Below are positions 36,485-47,346 of a stretch of 64,000 bases of DNA, piece after piece. Source of the stretch: Ichthyophis bannanicus (taxonomy: Eukaryota > Chordata > Amphibia > Gymnophiona > Ichthyophiidae); NCBI GenBank assembly GCA_033557465.1, contig CM066040.1, forward strand, positions 323,968,297-324,032,296, read 5' to 3'. Every line of letters starts with the position of its first letter. Positions within the stretch are counted from its first letter, which is position 1. A program made the translations under genes and the position numbers. The notes beneath the pieces were generated by a model, which had not been told where the DNA came from, made no database searches, and saw only the letters and a list, made by a program, of their open reading frames with translations.

Positions 36485-38602
36485 ACTGGCTGCCTTCTTT
36501 TCTGAGAAAGTTCTTAACCTTCGTGCTTCCTTTTCTACTCCCCTTCCACCCCCACTTTCCCCACCTGCTTCCCCCTGCAACCCAGTTGCTACTGATTATG
36601 CATTGCTGCCATCTTCCCCTATGCCCAATCGGGCCCTTGCCCATACCTGGTCCTCTTTTCATCCGGTTCTCCCTGCTGAACTTCTTTCGGCACTATCCAC
36701 TTCTCGTAAGACCACATGCTCCCTAGACCCAATTCCTTCTCGTTGGCTGTCTGAACCTTCACTACAGCTGGTCCCTATTATCACTACTATCATTAATACG
36801 AGTTTTTCCTCTGGTTTGTTCCCCTCCTCATGGAAGTTGGCTATTGTCCATCCACTCTTAAAACAACCTTCTCTTGATCCATCTGTCCTTGCCAACTGGC
36901 GCCCTGTCTCGAACCTCCCCTACCTGGCCAAACTCCTGGAACGTTTTGCATTCCTTCAGTTGTCTTCTCACATCGAGTCCACGAACACCCTTCACCCCCG
37001 GCAAGCCGGTTTTCGACAGGGTCACAGCACTGAGACTGTCCTTTTGGCTGTTTTAAATGAACTACACGTTGCACATGATCGCAGTGATATCACTCTATTG
37101 GTTTCTCTGGACTTATCTGCGGCTTTTGATTTAATCGATCACACTCTTCTTCTCATTCGTCTTGTTGAGGTGGGGTTACGTGGTGCGGTTCTTCTTTGGT
37201 TTCGCTCCTTCCTCACTGCTCGCTCCTTTTCTGTTACCTTAAATGGTAAGTCATCCAGTTCTCTTCCTCTCACTTGCGGTGTCCCCCAAGGCTCTGTATT
37301 GTCCCCTTTGCTGTTTAATATTTTCCTGGCCCCCTTGCTTCTTGTATTACAGCAATACCCAGTGTCCTGTTATGTTTACGCGGATGATATTATTCTGCTC
37401 TATCACACCTCTCCACTTTTCCTGGATCTCTCTCCCTTCAACTCTTGCCTTTCTCATGTGGCCTCTTGGCTTTCTCAGCACCTCCTCCGTCTTAACCCAT
37501 CTAAGTCCACTGCTATGTGGGTTTCACTGAGTGGGTCGTGTCCGTCTATTGCCCCCACGATTGATTCTATTCCCATTCCTCTGGTATCTTCTTTTCGGTA
37601 CCTCGGGGTGATTCTTGATTCTTCTCTTTCTTTCCGTGATCATATTTCTTCCCTTACTAGGCGTTCTTTCGCTATTCTTCGCCAGCTTCGGGCTGTTCGT
37701 TCACTTCTTCCCCTCGGGTCCCTGGTCACTCTCGTCCTTGCTCTCATCATCAGTCGTCTCGATTATTGTAATATCTTTTTGGCCAATCTTCCCAATTACC
37801 AACTTCAACGTCTTCAGCTCATTCAGAATACTGCTGCCCGTATTATCACCTTCGCCCGTCGCTTTGATCACATTAATCCCATTCTCATTCGCCTTCATTG
37901 GTTGCCCCTCCGTGTTAGGTTTCATTACAAACTCCTTATCCTCACTCATCGTGCAATTTATACTAATAATCCTCTGTACCTGGCTGATTTAATCTCTCTC
38001 CACATGCCTTACCGTCAGCTCCGCTCCCTTCATGCTAATCGTCTGGCCTTACCATCCCCGTCTCACGCACATCTTGAAAAAACCCGTCACGCTGCTTTCT
38101 TCTTTCTTGGACCCTGGTTATGGAATGCCCTGCCTTCGTCCCTCCGTTTAGAATCCTCCTATTCGCAGTTTAAATCTTCTCTTAAAACTCATCTGTTTCA
38201 GAAAGTGTTTGATCTCCCCCCCTGATTTCCCTTCCTGATACCGCCCCAGGTTACTGTCCTGTCCTAGCTTAGTTTGGTCCTGCCACCCCCTTGTTTGTCT
38301 TTGTTGGTTGTGCTGTTTGTCTTTTGTCCGTGTTTAGTTGCTGATTATTGCCTACTGCCTGTTGGTTGATTATTGCTTACTGTTTGTTGGTTGTGCTGTT
38401 TGTCTTTTGCCCGTGTTCAGTTGTTGATTATTGCTTACTGTTTGTAAGGTTTTTGTGCTATTCTTTTTCTTTCTTTCCTATTATTTTTGGCGTTCCTTTT
38501 TCCGTAGTTTGCAGTGCTGCCTTTTTATTTTATTTGTACACCGCTTTAATGTTTCTGACGTAAGCGGTCTATCAAGTGTAAAATAAAGATAAAGATAAAG
38601 AT
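36485..38602 (+). mobile_element. L2-like LINE inserted in Tc1 (young)
   Basis: 5'-truncated non-LTR element in the opposite orientation to the Tc1 transposase. Carries one intact RT frame (36603-38225). The 3' UTR includes an aagcggt hairpin near 38540-38572 and ends with three ataaag units (38583-38602), no poly(A). A possible 5-bp duplication CACTG flanks it; see findings. Confidence 0.88.
36603..38225 (+). CDS. L2-like reverse transcriptase, intact 540 codons
   Basis: Open frame covering RT and C-terminal region; the upstream endonuclease is lost by 5' truncation, so the ATG is not the original start. Motifs: [100 protein letters not shown] (active site, about residue 258), FRYLGVILDSSLSF and LQRLQLIQNTAARIITF. 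The absence of stops indicates a recent insertion compared with other LINE copies in the window. Confidence 0.88.
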   Translation: MLPSSPMPNRALAHTWSSFHPVLPAELLSALSTSRKTTCSLDPIPSRWLSEPSLQLVPIITTIINTSFSSGLFPSSWKLAIVHPLLKQPSLDPSVLANWRPVSNLPYLAKLLERFAFLQLSSHIESTNTLHPRQAGFRQGHSTETVLLAVLNELHVAHDRSDITLLVSLDLSAAFDLIDHTLLLIRLVEVGLRGAVLLWFRSFLTARSFSVTLNGKSSSSLPLTCGVPQGSVLSPLLFNIFLAPLLLVLQQYPVSCYVYADDIILLYHTSPLFLDLSPFNSCLSHVASWLSQHLLRLNPSKSTAMWVSLSGSCPSIAPTIDSIPIPLVSSFRYLGVILDSSLSFRDHISSLTRRSFAILRQLRAVRSLLPLGSLVTLVLALIISRLDYCNIFLANLPNYQLQRLQLIQNTAARIITFARRFDHINPILIRLHWLPLRVRFHYKLLILTHRAIYTNNPLYLADLISLHMPYRQLRSLHANRLALPSPSHAHLEKTRHAAFFFLGPWLWNALPSSLRLESSYSQFKSSLKTHLFQKVFDLPP

Positions 38603-39377
38603 CACTGAATATTACTTTTCTCTAATCTTCTTTAGTCTACTCTTTGTTTCTTCAGAGGTGGTCGTCCTTTTTAACCAACTTTCAAAAGTCGCCTGCGAAT
38701 TGTGGAAGAACTGACCATTATACCTTTCTCTTCTAAATCTCTCTTCAGTGCGCCGCTTGTCTACTTTTCCTGAGAACATAGTTGTTGTCTCTGGATGTGG
38801 TTTTCCTCTTACGACCACAATTTCCCTTTTGTTTAGATGAGATGGATCCTGTCTCCTTTTTAGATTTGATCACATGACTGACGGTTGCAAGACTGACACC
38901 AGCTATACTTGCTATATCCCTGAAGGTCTTCCCTGTATGTTCGTGCAGGGTGACGATATTTGTACGTTTTCTGGGTGTCACGTCCATCATGCACAACTAT
39001 TGGATTAACAACTAAGAATACACTTGAAAGAAAATCTGATGCAATGTTGCCTGATATTATAGTTGCATACACAATAAGTCATTCCTACGTCATATCACGA
39101 TATCTATTACATCACCCATAAACCCACAAATACCGATGAAACATCTCAAATGTGATAATTTAACCCAGTTGATTAAAAAATGATCAAAGCTAAATGCTTA
39201 TACAATTTGTAGGCTGAAAAGATTAAAAATCCGGTTTGTTTCAATTAATTTGCACAAGGGTGTATTTACATAACTTTTACATAAGTAACTTATTTACAGT
39301 TTTGTGGTTATGTTGCGTGATCACTGGCATTGATTTGTAGTTATTGTCTAGCTTGTGTAGATGGAAGTGTAAGTTAT

Positions 39378-39560
39378 TATCTCCAGGAATAAGCAGGGAA
39401 TGTAGTCTTCACATATGGGTATCGTTGGTACCGACGGAGCCTGCGCGGGAACGCTCCCCAGCATCCAATAGGAACGCTTTTGGGAGCATCCCTCAGCACA
39501 TGCGCGCTCGCCTTCCTGCCTTTCCAAATGTCCCTCTTCAGTTCTTCGTTTTCCACGGAG
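39378..39560 (+). repeat. DIRS E left inverted terminal repeat
   Basis: Starts tatctccaggaataagcagg; inverted match to about 42430-42600 including ggtatcgttggtaccgacgg and tttccaa/ttggaaa blocks. Confidence 0.9.
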
Positions 39561-39778
39561 CCGACAGGATCCATACCCTGTCACCGCAGAAAATTCCGTC
39601 TTTAAAATTGTTTTCTTGTGGTCGCGTTTGCCTGCTGCACGATGCTTACTGGTACCACCGGTTCTTTTCTTTTCCAAAAAACCCCCCAAAACTTATACTT
39701 TGAGCTGTTTCTCTTCAGAAACTTTTCTTTTTTGGTGCTAGGTGCCATTTTGGGCACTAGGCCCCATATTCCTAAAAC

Positions 39779-41425
39779 ATGGAAAAACCAACTAGTAATT
39801 TTAAAAAATGTACTAAGTGTGGCGGTACTATTTCTGTCACTGACACCCATGATTGGTGTCTTAAATGTTTAGGGCCTGAACATTCTCCATCTGAATGTCT
39901 CTCCCGTATGGAGATGACTAAAAGGGGAAGACAGAACCTAGCTGCAAAGCTCGGTACCCTCTTTTCTTTGGATGCCAGATCCATTGCATCGACATCTTCA
40001 AGGGCCTTCTCTTCCTCCCATGGATCTCAGGTAACTAAACATAAAAGCCGTTCCCCAAAGGGTAGTTCTGCTAAGCATCGAGAGGCCATTGGCATTGCCC
40101 TTGAGGGAACCACACCAGCAAAGCAGCCCCGGCGGGAGGCTTCGTCTTCCAAAGCATCAATGGGGCTTCAGGATGTTCTCGAGGCCCCGACCTCGCAAGA
40201 ACTACCTGTGCCATGCTCAGGGGTTCCGGCCGTTTTCACCGGTACCAATACCCAGGCATCGGCAGCGTCGATAGACCAGAGGTTCCTCGCTATCGAGCGC
40301 AGCATCACAGCTGTTCTCTCAGCTGCGGTACCGTTGGTCCAACGAGCACCGGTACCGACATAGACACCAATGCCAGTACCGGCCCTGGTGGGAATTCTTC
40401 CCACACCATCTTTGGCTGGAATCGACAGATCGGTATCGGATCAACTCAGTACCGACTTCAATCGATACCGGGACCGTGCTTTGCATGAGCATCGTGGTCA
40501 GGAATACTTCGAATCCTCCGATTCCAAGGACTCTTACAATTCTGCTGGTACTAGAGGGTTTCTTCCAGAGGATCCCTCTTCTCCCCAACGCAGAATGTCA
40601 CCTCCAGAGGACATGTCTTTTCAGGATTTTATTCGTGATATGGCCAAGGGCCTTTCAATCACGGTGGCTCCTGAAGAGGAACCCAGAGCAAAGGAATTGG
40701 AAATTCTCCAATATCCTAAAGCTCCAAAGGAGGCAGCCACTCTGCCCATCCATGAAATTCTGCATAACCTGATGCTCAGAATGTGGGAGACACCTCTGAC
40801 TACATCTCCTCACTCTAGGAGACTTGATACTATGTATCGAGTTCCGCCATGTCCTGGATTTCAAAAGACTCAGCTGCCATACCATTCAATGGTGGTGGAG
40901 TCAGCCATGCGTAGGATGAAAAGTGCAAAGAGGCATGCATCCAGTTCTCCAGGTCGTGAATGCAGGACTCTGGACGCTTTTGGGCGCTGAACTTTTCAGG
41001 CTTCCATGCTTTCAGCTAGGATCAGTTCATATATACTGTATATGGGAATGTTCCTTAAGGAAGTTACAGGAGATTTGGAGCTTATGAGCCCATTTCTCCC
41101 AGATGACAAGAGACAAGACTTTCTTGCTCTAGCTAAGCATGCTCAAGATGTCTCCAAGTTTGTAAATCGTGCAGCCTTTGACTGCTTTGAATGCATCAGC
41201 AGAACCTCTGCTATTGCCATTGGCGCACCACGGATTGCCTGGCTTCAGGCATCAGACTTGGAGACTTGGGTACAGGACAGGTTAGGCAACATTCCTTGCA
41301 CGGGAGAGAATCTCTTCGGCAAGAACTGGCAGGAAAAGGCTAATGAGTTAGATGCTGACAATACTACTCTGGATAGATTGTCAAAATCTACAGCCACTCC
41401 AGCCAAAAAGAAGTCTTATAAAAAA
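39779..41425 (+). pseudogene. DIRS E gag (two stops)
   Basis: ATG 39779. Zinc-knuckle region CTKC ... CLKCLGPEHSPSEC, then Ser-rich linker, SPPEDMSFQDFIRDMAKGL, IHEILHNL, RRLDTMYRVPP and capsid-like part. Stops at 40361-40363 (TAG) and 40988-40990 (TGA for an Arg codon); otherwise the frame is continuous. It is truncated at the Lys-rich tail (KKSYKKTQ) where the deletion joins it out of frame to YR. Confidence 0.85.
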
Positions 41426-41430
41426 ACCCA

Positions 41431-42129
41431 GTGGCATGGGATCTAAATCTAGTTCTCGGGCAGCTCATGAAGCCACCTTTTGAGCCTTTAGCCACTACAA
41501 CCCTTATGTTTTGGACATGGAAGGTCATCTTTCTAATTGCAATCACCTCTGCACATCGCATTAGTGAACTGCAAGCTTTAGTGGCTGATCCTCCTTATAC
41601 TAGATTTCATCATGATAAGGTTGTTCTTAGAACTCATCCACACTTTATGCCAAAGGTGGTTTCGCCTTTTCATTTAAATCAATCAATTTATCTTCCTGTA
41701 TTTTTTCCGAGGCCTCACGCCTCTAATGCAGAAAGAAACCTTCATACTTTGGATTGTAAAAGAGCCTTAGCCTTTTACCTACAGTGAACACAGCAACATG
41801 GAAAGTCCTCGTAACTTTTTATAGCTTTTGACCCTAGTCATTTGGGACTTCCAGTCTCCAAAATAACTTTATCTAAATGGATTGCCCAATGCATATCCTT
41901 TGCTTATGAGAGTAAGGGTCTTCCTCTTCATGGCCATGTCACAGCTCATAACGTGAGAGCCATGGCAACTTCCATGGCTAATCTCCACTCTGTGTCTATA
42001 GATGACATTTGTCGAGCAGCCACCTGGGTTTCGGTACACACCTTCACAGCCCACTACTGCCTGGATAAAGCCTCCTGTCGGGATGCCTTCTTTGGCCAAG
42101 CTGTTCTTCAAAATCTCTTTCAAACCTAA
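41431..42129 (+). pseudogene. DIRS E tyrosine recombinase, C-terminal half
   Basis: Begins mid-domain at AWDLNLVLGQLMKPPFEPL. Catalytic Arg box is TSAHRISELQAL (Arg before Ile kept), HNVR and Tyr (TFTAHYCLD) are present. Two TGA codons near 41785 and 41812 interrupt it, both at positions that encode Arg in C and D. The N-terminal DNA-binding half is absent, so no activity is expected. Confidence 0.85.
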
Positions 42130-42249
42130 TTCATCTCCTACCCATCAACCCTGGTGGAATGCCAGAGATCCATGGGAGGAAGGATTCCCACCTTTCTACG
42201 GTGGCACCTTCCTGGGGCTATCTCCCTGGCATCTTCAGCTAGGGAGTCC

Positions 42250-42346
42250 CCATATGTGAAGACTACATTCCTGCTTGTTCCTGGAGATAGCGTAGTTACT
42301 CACCTGTAACAGATGATCTCCGGGAACGGCAGGAATTTAGTCTTCA
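42250..42346 (+). repeat. DIRS E internal complementary region
   Basis: Reverse complements of left and right ends joined at ggagata|gcgtag; right half contains the complement of the donor (ttactcacctgtaac). Confidence 0.92.
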
Positions 42347-42429
42347 CAACCCACCCACCTCCCCTAGGAGTTGTCTCTCTATCTCTTTGTCTCTTTCCTC
42401 TCTCCCTCTATCCTTTCACTCAGCTACAA

Positions 42430-42622
42430 ACTTAACTGAAGAGGGACGGTTGGAAAGGCGGGAAGGCAGCGCGCATGTGCTGAGGGATGCTCCCAAAAGC
42501 GTTCCTATTGGACGCTGGGGAGCATTCCCGCGCAGGCTCTGTCGGTACCGACGATACCCATATGTGAAGACTAAATTCCTGCTGTTCCCAGGGATCACCT
42601 GTTACAGGTGAGTAACTACGCT
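42430..42622 (+). repeat. DIRS E right inverted terminal repeat and extension
   Basis: Inverted match of the left repeat, then ACCTGT-T-ACAGGT dyad with CAG|GTGAGT, ending ctacgc at 42621. Confidence 0.9.
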
Positions 42623-42867
42623 TTATGTGATGTTGCCAAAATGTTCAATGAATAAGAAGTCCTTCCAAAGAGGGGGGAGCTGGCACCATGATGCCAGATA
42701 GAAACGTGGTGTGTGTAATTATACGTGTGTATTTGGCCGTTCGATATTATAAGAGCCCCTATTCTTGTGTAAAACATGCTTAGCACATGGAAAATGCTTT
42801 GTAATTACTCCCTTAAGCTCGATGCAGCAAACTCCACTGTGCTTTAGCACATCGTTTTGTTAGAGAT
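42623..42867. other. Spacer between E and F
   Basis: About 245 bp without recognised features, apart from one stray minisatellite-like unit (agaggggggagctggcacca at 42668-42687). Confidence 0.5.
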
Positions 42868-43060
42868 TATCTGCAGGAACAAGCAGGAATGCAGTCTTCA
42901 CATATGGATGATGTCTGCACTGATGGAGTCCACACGGGAATGCTCCCCAGCATCTAATAGGAAAGCTTTTGGGAGCCCTCCATTTCGTCTGCACAACTGC
43001 CTTCCAACCTTCCCAACCCTTCTCCTCAGTTGAGTTTGTAGCTGAAAAGAAGAGTTAAAA
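42868..43060 (-). repeat. DIRS F right terminal repeat with left-type end
   Basis: On the plus strand it opens tatctgcaggaacaagcagg, which is the left-end signature, rather than the right-end extension with dyad and donor seen in C, D and E. The rest matches the terminal repeat (cttttgggagc, ctcctcagttgag). Confidence 0.8.
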
Positions 43061-43100
43061 ATAAGGAACCCTACAACTTCTAGCGGAGGAGGGCGGGTTG

Positions 43101-43194
43101 TGAAGATTGATTCCTGATGTTCTTTGAGATCATCTGTTACAGGTGAGTAATTTCGCTATCTCCAGGAACAAGCAGGCATGCAGTCTTTACATAT
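43101..43194 (-). repeat. DIRS F internal complementary region
   Basis: Contains the right-end extension (catctgttacaggtgagtaa) joined at cgc|tatctcc to the left end (tatctccaggaacaagcagg), i.e. the ICR read in reverse. Confidence 0.9.
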
Positions 43195-43379
43195 GGGGCT
43201 TAGTAGCTCCCCGAAACCAAACGGGTATGGGGATGGAGCAGTACAATCTCTGAGGCCAAAAGAATACAGCTGAAGAATCTGGAATAGTTGTGGGTCTTGG
43301 ACTCGATATCAGCAGGCAAGAACCCCCTCTAAAGGTAGTCTGGTTTCCTGTAGAAGTCTGAGACGGAGGATAGAAGTTG

Positions 43380-44440
43380 AGATTACATCCCAAAGAGGTG
43401 CTGGAGTATAGCTTGGCCAAAGACAGCATCTCAATGGGAGTCTCTGTCCAAACAATAGTGTGCATTAAAAGTATGAATGTAGGACCATGTAGCTGCCCGA
43501 CAAATCTCATCAATGGATACCGAATGGAGATTGGCTGCAGAGATTGCCATAACCCGAACATTATGAGCAGTAACATGACCCTCCAGGGAGAGTCCTGCCT
43601 ATGCATAAGCAAAAGAAATGCAATCTGCTATCCATCTGGAAAGAATCTATTTTGTCACTGGGGAACCCAGATGACTAGGATCAAAAGAGATAAATAATTG
43701 GGAGGATTGTCTGTGACCCTTAGTTCTACTTAAATAGAAAGCCAGCATTCGTTTGCAGTCTAAAATGTGAAGCGCTGCTTCTGCCTGAGACACATTTTGT
43801 CTAGGGAAGAAGATAGGTGGGATGACCGATTGGTTTAAATGAAAGAAACAACTAACTTTCGGAAGGAAATGTGGATGGATCTGCAGAACTACCTTGTCGT
43901 GGTGGAACAGGGTATAGGGTGGGTCCACCACCAGAGCTTATAGCTCACTAATGCGGCAAGCTGACTTGAGGGCAATGAGGAAGAATAACTTCCATGAAAG
44001 AAACTTCAGTGAAGTGGTAGCTAAAGGCTCAAAAGGAGGCTTTAGAAATTGTGCGAGAAGCACTTTGAGATCCCAGACCATGGGATGTGGCTTAATGGGC
44101 AGCTTGAACAGCAGGAGACCCCGCATGAAGCATGCTACTAAGGGGTATGAGGAGATAGGCCATCCCTACAGGGGTTCGTGATGAGCCGCAATGGCACTAA
44201 GGTGCACTCTGAGTTAGTTTTAAGTGCTGTTAAGGATAGATGGAGGAGGTATTGTAAAAGGAATTCCACTGAGCAAGAAAAAGGGTCATTTCCCTTTGGG
44301 GAACACCAAAGTGCAGACTTATGCCACTTAAAAGCATAATATCGTCTGGTAGAGTCCTTGTGAGATGCAAGGAGTATGTTCTTGACCTGCTAAGGCAGAT
44401 CGAGGTTAGCAACCACTAACCCTTCAGCAGCCATTCCGTC
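43380..44440 (-). pseudogene. DIRS F tyrosine recombinase
   Basis: Minus-strand YR. Pieces: MRGLLLFKLPIKPHPMVWDL ... SACRISEL (catalytic Arg retained, about 43940), VDPPYTLFHHDKVVLQ ... CKRMLAFYLSRTKGHRQSSQLFISFDPSHLGSP (43647-43931), then HNVR and Tyr boxes readable near 43560 and 43450 in another frame. Several frameshifts. Confidence 0.8.
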
Positions 44441-46200
44441 AGGCATAGGGAATGGGTGTTGGGCTAGAGGAGTTGTTTTGGGAGAGGAGGTCCGGTGCAC
44501 ATCCCATGTTGAATGATTGAGTCTGCGCTAGGTGAAGAAGCAGAGAGAACCATGATTGATGGGGCCAAAAGGGAGCTATGAGAATTATGGAGCCCCTGTC
44601 GGCCTGTAGCTTGAGGAGCGTCTTGGGAATCAAGGGGATGGGAGGGAATGTGTAAAGCAGACCCCGTCCCCAGTGTAGAAGGACGGCATCCAGGGCCTGA
44701 TGGTGTAGCAACTGAATCCTGGAGCAGAAGAGTGGAAGCTGTATGTTCTGCAGAGTGGCAAAAAGATCTATAAGTGACGTTCCCCACATCTGAAAGATCC
44801 GAGCAGCCGTCTCCCGATGTAAGTTCCATTTGTGTGGACGAAGGATACGGCTTAGCCTTTCCGAAAGGACATTGAGTTCACCCAGGAGGTACACCACTCT
44901 GAGATGAATGCGGTGTGAGATTGCAAAAGACCCCAGGTGAAGCGCTTCCTCGTAGAGTGGACGGGACCCTGTCCCTCCCTGCTTGTTCACGTAGAGCATG
45001 ACTACCTGATTGTCTATTCTGACTAGAAGAAGTTGCCCTGAAAATTGGGGTTGAAAAACTCGAAGAGCATTGTCAGTGCTCATTGTTCTAGGAAGTTGAT
45101 TTGCATGGCAGATTTTTGTGGTGTCCACAGGCCCTGTGTGGTCAAGTCATGCTCCCCAACCCAGCTTGGATGCATCCGTCGTCAGGGTGCATTGAGGTGG
45201 AGGCATCTGAAAAGATGACCTGATGAATAGGTTTTGAGGGGAGCATGACCACTGAAGGGAGTTGATCAGCTGAGGGGTGATGTGGATCTTATCTCTGAGG
45301 TGGGCAAAGCAATCCTATAGAAGAAAAGCTCAGGCCATCTGGGTATCTAAAACCGCTCCGATGAACTGCAGCTATGGGGTTGGAGCAAGATGAGACTTTA
45401 GGAAGTTTATGACAAAGCCCAGATGCTGGAGCACTGTGATGGTGTGATGAAGGAGAGAGTCTTACCTCTTGAGGGGAGTCTCCTCTGATTGGCAAGTCAT
45501 CTAAGTAAGGGAAGACAAATATGCCCAAGGTGCATAGGTAGTTATTTATTTATTTATTTAACATTTCTTATATACCGCGCTCTTTGTCATCAGTGCGGTT
45601 TACATTGAAACAATATAACACTTGGTCAATTAAATTAGGCCATCGTCTACATAGAACAGGGATTTAACATGGAGGTAAACTTGGGGGAAACTATTTACAT
45701 TCCTAGTACAATACATTTATATCTAAATTCGCTGTAGGTTATTGGACTCATAGCGACTACTGACATGTACTTGGTGAAGACTCTTGAAGCAGAAACTAGA
45801 CCGAAGGGAAAAACCCTGTATTGGTAATGGTTTCCCTGAAACATGAAGCACAGATACTGTCTAGGAAGGATGCATCAGTATATGCGTGCATGGTTCTTGG
45901 AGTTCTAGAGAACATAGCCAATCGTGTCTCTGGAGGTATGATAGAAGAGTTCCTAGTGAAATCATTTTGAATTGTTCTCAAACCAGAAACTTGTTTAGAT
46001 CTCTGAAATCTAAGATGGGCCTGAAGCCTTTTGTTTTCTTTGGAGAGTAGAAAGCTCATCCTTTTCTTGAGTAGGAGGAACTCTTTCTGTGGCACCCTGG
46101 GACAACAGGGTGGTCACCTCTTCTCCTAAGAGAATGCTTTGAAGGGGTTGTATGGGATAGTCCCTGCAAAGTTGGTGAGGGGGGGGGGATAAAGTCTCAA
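44440..46200 (-). pseudogene. DIRS F reverse transcriptase-RNase H
   Basis: Minus strand. RT N-terminal block (46095-45796) is frameshifted; YLDD lies in MGIFVFPYLDDLPIRG (45528 downwards); RNase H carries IDNQVVMLYVNKQGG and the C-terminal region LIDLFATLQNIQLPLFCSR, LYTFPPIPLIPKTL, LIAPFWPHQSWFSLL (45128-44439). The repeat insert at 45541-45753 splits the segment between the VFTK-type motif and the YLDD block. Confidence 0.82.
45541..45753. mobile_element. Short interspersed repeat inserted in F RT
   Basis: Begins with (ttta)n, then cttatataccgcgctc... gtgcggtttacattga, similar to 25250-25359. It interrupts the RT where the element should read VVAAYLCTLGIFVF. No convincing target-site duplication. 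Likely a non-autonomous LINE-tail-type repeat. Confidence 0.6.
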
Positions 46201-46239
46201 AATGAAGCTGGACAATATGGAGTGTTCACTGCTCTTATG

Positions 46240-47346
46240 TTATGAGGCGCCACCCGTGGGCATAATGGCAAAATCTACCTGCCGTGTGGAGGAGTTGTGG
46301 CCCTCCAGAGTTGTGACCCTACAGGCAGATTGGCAGTGCTCATTAGGAAAGAGTAAAAAACCAGGTGCAGGCTGTGGCTGTTCTGCTGTTTGAAGTTTAG
46401 GAGTCTTTGGCTTCCTGGGTTGGCGAGAACCCTGTTTCTGCTGTGGAAGTTGTTGATAGTTAGCAAAAGGCGGGTAAGAAGGATAGTATCTCTTCTTTTT
46501 GATATAGAAAGATTTCTTACGAAGAGCCTTTGTTTTGGAGGGGTCAGCTGTTTTTATGGAAAGGCGTTTTAGGGTGGGATAGTCTGTCTCAATATCCCCT
46601 GCCTTTTCCCTCCATTCTTTGCTAAAAAGGTTTTTGCGGGTACATGGGATATTGGCCAACTTGTCTTGTACCCACTGTTCAAGGTTGGATGCCTGTAGCC
46701 AGGTGATCCTACGAACCCCAGTGCAGACTGCTGAGTCTCTGCTTGTTGATTCAGAGGCATCAAAGGAGGCCCCAGTGAGAAACTTGGAAGTGTTCTGGCT
46801 TTATTTGATGAGTATCTGAAAAGCAGTCCTCTTATCAGAAAGAAGAGGAGTGAAGGTTTCCAGATCCCTGGTAATGTTCTTCAGAAACATGTCAATGTAT
46901 AGCATGTAAGAATTTATTCTGGAGGCTAACATGCATGCCTGGAAGCATTTTCGCCCAAAGGCATTGAGTGTTCTGCAATCTCTGCCTGGCATCGTGGAAG
47001 AATGAGCTCTTAATTTGACTTATCACCAATTCCACACCATTGAATGATGTGGGAGCTGAGGTTTTTGGAAGCCTGGGCACTGTATCAAATTGTTTACTGA
47101 CAGGTGGAACCATGAGCGGTGTTTCCCACATGCGGAGCATTAGATCCTGCAGAATACGATGCACCGGTAATGTAGCAGCCTCTGTGGGCATTGGAGGGTA
47201 TTGAAGTATCTGCAATTCTTCGGCCCTCTGTTCTTTCTCAGAGGCTACTGTAACAGCAAGCACTGCTGTCATATCCTCGATGAATTCCTGAAAAGACTTA
47301 TCTTCAAGAGGAGGTCGACACCGCTCTTGAGGGGGTGAAGGGTCCA
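46240..47346 (-). pseudogene. DIRS F gag, C-terminal part
   Basis: Minus strand, from the conserved RCRPPLEDKSFQEFIEDMTAVL block (47340 downwards) through VHRILQDLMLRMWETPL, a capsid-like region in shifting frames, to the Lys-rich and Gln/Pro-rich tail (46659-46240). At the gag end it reads GGT TTT TTA rather than TTT TGA, so the stop is lost. Its N-terminal part resumes at 52139. Confidence 0.8.

Larger units (their letters stand above)
35930..38999 (-). pseudogene. Tc1-type transposase (interrupted, frameshifted)
   Basis: DD34E cut-and-paste transposase on the minus strand. N terminus at about 38996 (MCMMDVTPRKRTNI) with a helix-turn-helix (TFRDIASIAGVSLATVSHVI), then a second DNA-binding portion with frameshift (SQATFESWLKRTTTSEETKS). 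The catalytic FSD|ESHFFVQGQRSQ motif is split by the LINE exactly at the first catalytic Asp codon. The remainder at 36480-35930 contains MMFWGCFSYYGIGNLHPVKG and, after frameshifts, [15 protein letters not shown] (near 36121-36180) with the catalytic Glu. Inactive. Confidence 0.88.
35861..39262 (-). mobile_element. Tc1/mariner transposon, split by an L2-like LINE
   Basis: Terminal inverted repeats cacccttgtgcatattagtt (35861) and its near-complement aattaatttgcacaagggtg (39243-39262), flanked by TA on both sides (35859-35860, 39263-39264). Without the LINE (36485-38602) it is about 1.28 kb, normal for Tc1. The transposase is read on the minus strand and is decayed. Confidence 0.93.
39378..42622 (+). 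mobile_element. DIRS retrotransposon E (internally deleted)
   Basis: C-family element of 3.2 kb: left repeat, gag (39779-41425), direct fusion to the second half of YR (41431-42129), ICR (42250-42346), right repeat. All of RT-RNase H and the N-terminal half of YR are missing. No target-site duplication; flanks share a single T and the right flank reads TTTATG. Confidence 0.93.

Noticed and set aside
45541..45753. gtag edges of the F RT insert as a target duplication
   Set aside because: Four bases only, and alignment to other RTs leaves the exact edges ambiguous.
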